From: Scatomorpha intestinigallinarum
GTDB lineage: Bacteria > Bacillota > Clostridia > Oscillospirales > Oscillospiraceae
Assembly (NCBI GenBank): GCA_018712225.1
Contig: DVHH01000234.1
Location: forward strand, 1-6,503
Direction of reading: 5' to 3'
DNA: 6,503 nucleotides
Part shown: piece after piece, positions 1 to 4,323 of the stretch
How the letters are laid out: the number at the start of each line of letters is the position of its first letter
Numbering within the stretch: position 1 is the stretch's first letter
Translations under genes and position numbers: made by a program
Notes under the pieces: generated by a model
The model's database searches: none
Told to the model about the DNA's origin: nothing
Seen by the model: the letters and a program-made list of their open reading frames with translations, nothing else

Positions 1-62
1 AGGGCTCCGCCCCTGGACCCCGCCCGCTTTTTTGTAAAAAAGCGGGGCAAAAAACTTTTAAA
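1..62. repeat. A/T-cored GC hairpin, probable end of an intergenic repeat
   Basis: The arms at 23-33 and 36-46 (CCCGCTTTTTT / AAAAAAGCGGG) are perfectly complementary over 11 bp with a 2-base centre. A competing stem can form between CCCCGC (18-23) and GCGGGG (42-47). AGGG (1-4) and CCCT (11-14) form a further small inverted repeat that is probably cut by the window edge. No T-run follows the stem on either strand in the position expected for an intrinsic terminator. From memory, similar 'ggggtcc-agggg-cggagcccc' and 'aaaagttttt' blocks are common between genes of gut Clostridia, so this is called a repeat rather than a terminator. The family assignment is unverified. Confidence 0.5.
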
Positions 63-116
63 CGCCAGTCTACATCCGACCCAAGCCCCTCACCGTGGCG
101 GCGAGTGATGAAATAA

Positions 117-170
117 GTCCGCGAAGCGGACACCTTAGCGGCGGAGTGGCAGCTCCCACGCGAGTGGGAG
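117..170. repeat. Two tandem perfect hairpins
   Basis: The first hairpin is GTCCGC-GAA-GCGGAC (117-131), a 6-bp stem with a 3-base loop. The second is CTCCCAC-GCGA-GTGGGAG (153-170), a 7-bp perfect stem closed on the plus strand by GCGA, which fits the GNRA tetraloop pattern. They lie 21 bases apart in gene-free DNA between two other hairpin blocks and look like parts of one composite intergenic element. No promoter or open frame of convincing quality is linked to them. Whether they are ever transcribed cannot be told from the sequence. Confidence 0.5.
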
Positions 171-219
171 AGGCGGGCGGGTCCCGAAACCTCACGGGGG
201 CGCCACCACCCCAAGCGCC

Positions 220-274
220 TTTCTTTGGGACTCCACCCCGTTTCTTTGGGCAAGCACCAAAGAAATGGGGTGGA
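220..274. repeat. 18-bp inverted repeat with internal direct repeat
   Basis: The arms 232-249 and 257-274 are complementary over 18 bp around a 7-base loop (GCAAGCA). The only non-Watson-Crick position is G240 with T266. It would be a G-U wobble in a plus-strand RNA but a C-A mismatch in a minus-strand RNA, which hints that the plus strand is the structured one. The decamer TTTCTTTGGG occurs at 220-229 and again at 241-250, exactly 21 bp apart. No T-tract follows, so it does not look like a terminator. It is part of the gene-free 1-404 mosaic. Confidence 0.55.
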
Positions 275-340
275 ACAGGCAGCACAAGGTAAAGACAACC
301 AACAGCAAAACGGCGAGTTCCGCCCAGCCAAAACCCACCC

Positions 341-369
341 CCGGGCGGGGATGGAACCCCGCCCCTACA
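341..369 (-). repeat. TGTAGGGGCG hairpin repeat, copy 1
   Basis: Read on the minus strand this begins TGTAGGGGCGGGG and forms the stem GGGCGGGG / CCCCGCCC (364-357 with 350-343) around the loop TTCCAT. A second copy lies on the plus strand at 6424-6452, matching at 25 of 29 positions. The block lies just outside the terminator of the phosphodiesterase gene. It has no coding content and no linked transposase. Confidence 0.6.
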
Positions 370-411
370 GGGAGGTACGTTTTCGCAATTGTCAAACGTC
401 GCGCATAAAGC

Positions 412-444
412 AAAGAGACAGGCGCCTCCAGCGCCCGCCTCTTT
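412..444 (-). terminator. Intrinsic terminator of the phosphodiesterase gene
   Basis: In the minus-strand transcript, positions 444-430 pair with 426-412 to give a 15-bp stem with a GGA loop. The stem is mostly G-C in its upper half and opens with AAAGAG / CUCUUU. The three imperfect pairs (438-418, 436-420, 430-426) are all G-U in the minus-strand RNA and would be A-C mismatches in a plus-strand RNA, which fixes the orientation. The U-tract is weak and interrupted (CUCUUUGCUUU). The stem starts 8 bases beyond the stop codon of the minus-strand gene. Confidence 0.7.
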
Positions 445-452
445 GCGGCTGT

Positions 453-1292
453 TTATTTGAATTTCACCCTCGGGCGATAGAATTGGAAAATGACCGCGTC
501 GTTTTTCTCCTCCGTCTTCCATTCACGAGAAGTCCACGCGACCTTCATCGCGCCCATGAACTCGCAAAGCTTCACGGTCAGGGGCTTGCGGCCTATCTCA
601 TACGCAATGAAGTGCGGCCGCGTCAGGAAGTTCAGGAAAAGCCGGCTGAGGATGAAGGCCTGTAGCGGCTTTGTGGACTTGCGCAGAGACGACATGCGCG
701 TCGAGAGCTGGCCGCGGAGCACCTCCGGCGCATGCACGCGGAACCAAAGCACGATGCGCGGGTCGAAACTCTCCACACACCAGCGGCCCTTGTAGCCGCG
801 CATGAGCTCGTAGGTCTTGCGGCAGAGCTCACGGTTCCGGGAGCCGCGCTTGAGCTCGACTATCATGGGACAGCGCCCGTCTATGGCGGCAAGCACCTCC
901 GCCAGGGTCGGGATGCCGTATTCCGTACCGCACAGGCGGTATTGCCGGAGCTCCGCGAGTGTCTTTTCCTCCACACGGCCCTCCGCGCCGCAGATGCGCA
1001 TGAGGTCGTCGTCGTGGAAGACCACGAGCTCCCCGTCCTTCGACAGGTGGACGTCCAGCTCCACGCCGTAGCCAATGCGCGCCGCGGCCTCGAAGGCCGG
1101 GATCGAGTTCTCAGGCACGCTCTTATCTATCCTGTGCAGGCCGCGATGTGCGTAATTGCGGCCCATGAAGGGGGCGCGCCGGGCCTTGTCCCGCTTGCCG
1201 GGCGCCACGAGATACGCGCACATCCCGGCCAGCGCAGCCGCGCCGCCCGCCGTATACAGCAGTACTTTGAGTGCAGTAGTGTCGTTTTTCAT
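453..1292 (-). CDS. Membrane-anchored glycerophosphodiester phosphodiesterase (GDPD family)
   Basis: This 279-residue protein should hydrolyse glycerophosphodiesters, the deacylated phospholipid headgroups, to glycerol 3-phosphate and an alcohol. Residues about 8-30 form one hydrophobic segment followed by a basic stretch (KRDKARR). The GDPD barrel follows. 'AHRG' supplies H49, 'PENS' covers 60-63, 'VELDVH' supplies E78 and D80, 'VVFHDD' supplies H93, and 'IVELK' supplies E146. These match the two catalytic histidines and the three metal ligands known for bacterial GDPDs. The C-terminus keeps 'AWT' (252-254), but the usual 'GVDGIITDRP' ending is replaced by 'DAVIFQFYRP'. The start is supported by AGGGAGGTG at 1298-1306, 5 bases upstream. 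The gene is monocistronic as far as visible, with its own promoter candidate and terminator, and is divergent from the transporter. The family call is firm. The substrate headgroup and the side of the membrane it faces are not determined. Confidence 0.9.
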   Translation of the reverse strand: MKNDTTALKVLLYTAGGAAALAGMCAYLVAPGKRDKARRAPFMGRNYAHRGLHRIDKSVPENSIPAFEAAARIGYGVELDVHLSKDGELVVFHDDDLMRICGAEGRVEEKTLAELRQYRLCGTEYGIPTLAEVLAAIDGRCPMIVELKRGSRNRELCRKTYELMRGYKGRWCVESFDPRIVLWFRVHAPEVLRGQLSTRMSSLRKSTKPLQAFILSRLFLNFLTRPHFIAYEIGRKPLTVKLCEFMGAMKVAWTSREWKTEEKNDAVIFQFYRPRVKFK

Positions 1293-1314
1293 ACCGGCAC
1301 CTCCCTATGATTTT

Positions 1315-1343
1315 ATTTTACAACGCCTCGCTCCCAGCGTCAA
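1315..1343 (-). promoter_or_regulatory. Probable sigma-A-type promoter of the phosphodiesterase gene
   Basis: On the minus strand the -35 box is TTGACG (1343-1338, 5 of 6 consensus) and the -10 box is TAAAAT (1320-1315, 5 of 6), with an exact 17-bp spacer. Transcription would start near 1308, leaving a leader of only about 16 bases that holds little beyond the ribosome binding site AGGGAGGTG. Confidence 0.65.
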
Positions 1344-1350
1344 ATAAATG

Positions 1351-1379
1351 TTGAATTGCTCCGGGATATAGTTTACACT
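1351..1379 (+). promoter_or_regulatory. Probable promoter of the transporter unit
   Basis: TTGAAT (1351-1356) and TACACT (1374-1379) are separated by 17 bp. Each box matches the housekeeping consensus at 4 of 6 positions. TATAGT at 1367-1372 is a better -10 box on its own but has no -35 partner at the right distance. The start would fall near 1386, giving a leader of about 24 bases with a modest ribosome binding site (GAGAGGGA just before 1406). The -35 box lies 7 bp from the -35 box of the divergent gene. Confidence 0.5.
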
Positions 1380-1409
1380 TAGGTCATAAACGGTAGAGAG
1401 AGGGATAGA

Positions 1410-2948
1410 ATGAAGCTAAACTATAAGCGCACCATCTTCGTCGGCTTCGCCTTTTTCCTTATCTGCGCCTTCTGGCAGGCCTACGACACCATTATACCCA
1501 AGATACTCACGGACAAATTCGGCATGTCGCAGACGCTCTCCGGCGTCATCATGGCGGCGGACAACGTGCTGGCGCTCTTCCTGCTGCCGCTCTTCGGCGC
1601 CGTCTCGGACAAGTGCAAGAGCCGCCGCGGGCGCAGGACGCCCTTCATCATCTTCGGCACCGTCGCGGCCGCGGCGCTCTTCGTCGTCCTCTCCTTCGCG
1701 GACGACATGCAGATAAAATACCTCGCCCCCGTCGCCGTGGACAATCCCACGGCCCAGGAGACGCTCTATGACGCGGACCTGACCGCCTCCACGCCCGACG
1801 GCGAGACTTTCGTCGTCCAGGAGGAGTTCTCGCGCGAGGAGTTCTGCGCCATCTCCATGAAGGACGCCGACGGCGGCACGAATCCGGATTACACCAACTA
1901 CGTCGTCCCCGCCCGCCAGGCCTACGCCGCTCATGCGGGCGCCGAGCACCGGGCGCCGCTCATCCTCTTCATCGGCGTGCTGCTCCTGGTGCTGCTCAGC
2001 ATGGCCACCTTCCGCAGCCCAGCCGTGGCGCTCATGCCGGACGTCACGATAAAACCCCTGCGCAGCAAGGCCAACGCCGTCATAAACCTCATGGGCGCTG
2101 CCGGCGGCATCATCGTCCTCATCCTAGGCATGGTCTTCGGCACCGGCAAGGCCGAAAACGCCCTCATGAGCTACACCGCCTTCTTTGCCGTCATCTCCGG
2201 CCTCATGCTCGGCTCCCTGCTCATCTTCCTCTGGAAAGTCAAGGAGCCCCAGCTCGTGCGTGAGATGCACGAGGAGAGCGCCCGCTACGGCATAGATACC
2301 GAGGAGGCCGAGGACAACGGCTCCGGCGACAGGAAGCTCTCGAAGGCCGAGCGCAGATCTCTGCTCCTCATCCTCGCCTCCGTCGTTCTCTGGTTCTTCG
2401 GCTACAACGCCGTCACCAGCAAGTACGCCGTCTACGCCTCCAACGTCCTCGACCTCGACTACAACGCCACGCTCACCATCGCCACGGGCGCTGCCATCGT
2501 CTCCTACATACCCGTCGGCGCCATCGCCTCGAAGGTAGGCCGGCGCAAGACCATACTCGCGGGCATCGTCATCCTGGGCGGGGCCTTCCTCGCGGGCAGC
2601 TTCATCCGCGCGGGCAGTTCTCCGCTCGTCATGAACATCCTCTTCGCCCTCGCGGGCGTGGGCTGGGCGACGATAAACGTCAACAGCTATCCCATGGTCG
2701 TCGAGCTCTCGCGCGGAGGCGACGTGGGCCGCTACACCGGCTTCTACTACACCGCCAGCATGGCGGCCCAGACCATCACGCCCATCTTCTCCGGCTTCCT
2801 CATGGACAAGCTGGCCATGACGGTGCTCTTCCCCTACGGCAGCGTATGCGTGCTGCTGGCCTTCCTGACGATGCTCTTCGTGAAGCACGGCGACAACAGG
2901 CCGACGCCGGTCTCCAAGCTTGAGGCCCTCGGCGGCGGCGATGACTGA
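1410..2948 (+). CDS. MFS transporter, SLC45/sucrose-transporter or GPH-like, with large extracytoplasmic loop
   Basis: This 512-residue integral membrane protein has about twelve hydrophobic segments: roughly 10-30, 43-64, 76-96, 183-200, 219-243, 254-276, 317-334, 352-373, 380-398, 405-425, 441-464 and 471-491. The loop after segment 2 carries an MFS motif A in the SLC45/sucrose-transporter form, GAVSDKCKSRRGRR (63-76). A weaker repeat, SKVGRRK, lies at 374-380. 'RSPAVALMPDV' (202-212) followed by 'RSKANAVINLMG' resembles the 'PCRALL-D...R-ANA' region of sugar transporters in that family. A sugar, perhaps a di- or oligosaccharide or glycoside, with cation symport is therefore the likely cargo. 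This is inference. Residues about 98-182 form a polar, acidic loop between segments 3 and 4, far longer than usual. The central cytoplasmic loop (277-316) is charged. The gene is probably cotranscribed with the small gene 20 bp downstream. Confidence 0.85.
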   Translation: MKLNYKRTIFVGFAFFLICAFWQAYDTIIPKILTDKFGMSQTLSGVIMAADNVLALFLLPLFGAVSDKCKSRRGRRTPFIIFGTVAAAALFVVLSFADDMQIKYLAPVAVDNPTAQETLYDADLTASTPDGETFVVQEEFSREEFCAISMKDADGGTNPDYTNYVVPARQAYAAHAGAEHRAPLILFIGVLLLVLLSMATFRSPAVALMPDVTIKPLRSKANAVINLMGAAGGIIVLILGMVFGTGKAENALMSYTAFFAVISGLMLGSLLIFLWKVKEPQLVREMHEESARYGIDTEEAEDNGSGDRKLSKAERRSLLLILASVVLWFFGYNAVTSKYAVYASNVLDLDYNATLTIATGAAIVSYIPVGAIASKVGRRKTILAGIVILGGAFLAGSFIRAGSSPLVMNILFALAGVGWATINVNSYPMVVELSRGGDVGRYTGFYYTASMAAQTITPIFSGFLMDKLAMTVLFPYGSVCVLLAFLTMLFVKHGDNRPTPVSKLEALGGGDD

Positions 2949-2968
2949 TATCCGGAGGTAATTCAAAA

Positions 2969-3295
2969 ATGGACAGACTCACCCAGCCCGCCCCCGGCGG
3001 CGGCTACACGGCAGGAGAGCACAGCCCTGAGGAGCTGCTCGCCGCCCTCGGCAAGTATGAGGACCTCTACGAGAGCGTCGGCGCTGAGCTCGAACTCGTG
3101 CGCCTGAACCTGCAGGAGCTCTCCAAGGCCGGCAAGGCCCGCAGCGCCACCTACACCATGCTCTCAGGTTCCCGTTTCCTGCTTGAGGAGATGCAGAAGC
3201 GCCTCGATGAGCCCGGTGACGACGTCGCAGGCAGGCTGCGCGCCCTCAAGCGCCAGCTCGAACCCGAGGACGACGGCTTCAGAGACGTTGAATGA
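2969..3295 (+). CDS. Small soluble helical protein of unknown function
   Basis: The 108-residue product has no signal peptide and no membrane segment. It is rich in Glu, Leu and Arg. Predicted helices run at about 19-55, 60-80 and 85-97, and 'YEDLYESVGAELELVRLNLQELSK' (30-53) has coiled-coil-like spacing. The opening 'MDRLT' plus 'LGKYEDL' resembles short hypothetical proteins common in phages and prophages of Bacillota ('MERLT...LAAYEDTG'). This is a resemblance from memory, not a domain hit. A strong GGAGGT site (2954-2959) lies 9 bases before the ATG, and the gene starts 20 bases after the transporter stop, so both should share a transcript. Base composition and coding style match the transporter, so there is no sign of a phage remnant around it. 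A role as a cytoplasmic partner of the transporter is possible but unsupported. The coding call is fairly secure. Confidence 0.75.
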   Translation: MDRLTQPAPGGGYTAGEHSPEELLAALGKYEDLYESVGAELELVRLNLQELSKAGKARSATYTMLSGSRFLLEEMQKRLDEPGDDVAGRLRALKRQLEPEDDGFRDVE

Positions 3296-3299
3296 GCGC

Positions 3300-3333
3300 A
3301 AGGCCCCGCCGCTAGTGAGCGGCGGGCCTTTTT
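3300..3333 (+). terminator. Intrinsic terminator of the transporter unit
   Basis: The arms 3300-3313 (AAGGCCCCGCCGCT) and 3318-3330 (AGCGGCGGGCCTT) pair over 13 bp with one bulged C and an AGTG loop. TTTTT follows at 3329-3333. The stem begins 5 bases after the stop codon of the small gene and separates this unit from the lipoprotein genes. Confidence 0.9.
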
Positions 3334-3377
3334 ATATGCGAAAATTATGAACAATTTGTAAACACGTCCCGCCTGAT

Positions 3378-3425
3378 GCAATTCAGATACAAGCAGCTGA
3401 TAAACTGGCCAAAAATGACAGGAGG
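3378..3425 (+). promoter_or_regulatory. Weak promoter candidate and strong ribosome binding site for the lipoprotein operon
   Basis: The only reasonable candidate between the terminator at 3333 and the gene is an extended -10 box, TGA-TAAACT (3398-3406; the hexamer matches 4 of 6). A poor -35 box (GCAATT, 3378-3383) lies 17 bp upstream. An AT-rich stretch at 3334-3362 with TTGTAA (3356-3361) has no well-placed -10 box. The ribosome binding site AGGAGG (3420-3425) is a perfect match, 7 bases before the ATG at 3433. It decides that start over the in-frame ATG at 3376, which would put polar residues ahead of the signal peptide. Confidence 0.4.
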
Positions 3426-3432
3426 CAACGTT

Positions 3433-4323
3433 ATGAAAAGGACATTTGCCGCACTTCTGGCCCTGCTGCTCACGCTCGCGGGATGCGGCTCCCAGCCTGC
3501 CGCGGACGGGCGGACTGTGCTCCGGCTCGACGCGGACGGCAGCGCCGTGCTCTCGGACGCCGTGCGGCTCTTCAACGCCGCGAGCGCGGACTACCGCGTG
3601 GTCATGGACACGGAAGCACCGGACATTGTGGCCGGTGGCGCGGGCTATGAGAGCTCAAATCTGGTTGACATAATGCCATACGTGGACTCCGGCATGGGCC
3701 GGGAGGACATCCTGCCCTTCCTGCTGGACGGGCTGGAGGAGGACGGGGCGCTCTACGCGCTGCCGGTGCGCTGGGGCGGCATGAACTACGGCTGCTCCAA
3801 GGAGCTGCTGGACGGGCGGCTGACGCTCTCCGAGGCCGAGGCGCTGGAGCTGCTGGACGGGCTGGGCGAGGGCGCGCTGCTCTTTCCCGGCTGGGCGAAC
3901 GACGTCCCCTGGCAGCTGAACGCCTATCAGCCCGAATACGACCGCGAGACGGAGCTGGAGGCGTACTACAGCCTGCCCTCGCTGCTGGAGCGGGTGAACA
4001 TCTCCAGCGTGGAGCAGCTGGCCGCGATGGTGACGGACGGAGCGCTCTGGGACACGGGCTGCCCCGGCTTCGGGCCGGAGACGGACTGCCTCACGCTCTC
4101 CATCCTCGCCTCCTGCGGGGACGTGGAGGGGGCCTGGGAGTTCCTCAGCTTCGTCTACGGGCCTGACTCGCGGCCCGCGATAGAGCTGGGCGACGGCTGC
4201 CTGCTGCCCGCCGGGGCGGGGCAGCTCTACGCGCGCCTGGCGGAGCAGGAGGGCGTGGACGAGGCGGCGCTGGAGCTGGCGCGGGCCTATGTGGACGGCA
4301 TGAGCCTCCGGGGCGCGGCATGA
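3433..4323 (+). CDS. Compact extracellular solute-binding lipoprotein
   Basis: The 296-residue product begins MKRTFAALLALLLTLAGCGS, a lipoprotein signal peptide with lipobox LAGC. Cys18 should be lipidated and anchor the protein outside the membrane. The rest follows the family 1 solute-binding pattern. 'AVRLFNAASADYRV' (43-56) matches the usual 'FN-aspdyrV' strand. 'APDIVAGG' (62-69) is the PDI element, 'NLVDIMPYVD' (76-85) is the 'DL-PYL' helix, and 'EEDGALYALPVRWGG' (102-116) is the 'dG-lyalP' strand. 'GDVEGAWEFLSFVYG' (229-243) is the conserved 'AWeFlkfl' helix. Family members are usually above 400 residues. Here the segment before PDI and much of the second lobe are missing, without frameshift or stop. 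The stop overlaps the next start (ATGA), so the two lipoproteins are translationally coupled. No permease or ATPase gene follows. A sugar or peptide ligand would be typical. The true ligand is unknown. Confidence 0.8.
   Translation: MKRTFAALLALLLTLAGCGSQPAADGRTVLRLDADGSAVLSDAVRLFNAASADYRVVMDTEAPDIVAGGAGYESSNLVDIMPYVDSGMGREDILPFLLDGLEEDGALYALPVRWGGMNYGCSKELLDGRLTLSEAEALELLDGLGEGALLFPGWANDVPWQLNAYQPEYDRETELEAYYSLPSLLERVNISSVEQLAAMVTDGALWDTGCPGFGPETDCLTLSILASCGDVEGAWEFLSFVYGPDSRPAIELGDGCLLPAGAGQLYARLAEQEGVDEAALELARAYVDGMSLRGAA

Noticed and set aside
23..46. Intrinsic terminator for a gene left of the window
   Set aside because: The T-run is inside the stem arm, not after it. The base run following the stem is GCAAAAAA on the plus strand, and no T-tract follows it on the minus strand.
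1..404. CRISPR array or tandem repeat array in the hairpin-rich region
   Set aside because: The hairpins differ from each other in sequence and spacing. There is no repeated unit with regular spacers.
70..522. Minus-strand open frame crossing the left intergenic region
   Set aside because: It overlaps the end of the phosphodiesterase gene, runs through its terminator and several hairpins, and encodes a Gly/Pro/Arg-rich sequence without a domain pattern. It is open because of base composition.
225..665. Plus-strand open frame of 146 codons
   Set aside because: It spans hairpin repeats and the antisense of the phosphodiesterase gene, and has no plausible ribosome binding site or protein signature.
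1416..1949. Minus-strand open frame of 177 codons opposite the first part of the transporter
   Set aside because: It has the same shadow character, rich in Arg, Glu and Gly, with no ribosome binding site matching a sensible start.
2124..2966. Long open frame (280 codons) on the minus strand opposite the transporter
   Set aside because: It is the mirror of a GC-rich gene on the other strand, and its translation is a low-complexity run of Glu, Gly, Ala, Asp and His with no hydrophobic core. The plus-strand frame has transmembrane segments and MFS motifs.
3376..3432. Upstream in-frame ATG as the start of the first lipoprotein
   Set aside because: It would add 19 mostly polar residues before the signal peptide and has no ribosome binding site. 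The ATG at 3433 has AGGAGG at 7 bases and gives a textbook lipoprotein leader.
3334..3432. Catabolite-control (cre) site upstream of the lipoprotein operon
   Set aside because: The nearest match, around TTTGTAAACACG (3355-3366), lacks the central CG and the palindromic right half.
3433..4323. Frameshifted or degraded gene as the reason for the short solute-binding protein
   Set aside because: The frame is continuous to a stop that overlaps the next start. The missing family segments do not appear in the other frames (an open frame at 3446-3673 is an Arg/Ser/Pro-rich shadow).
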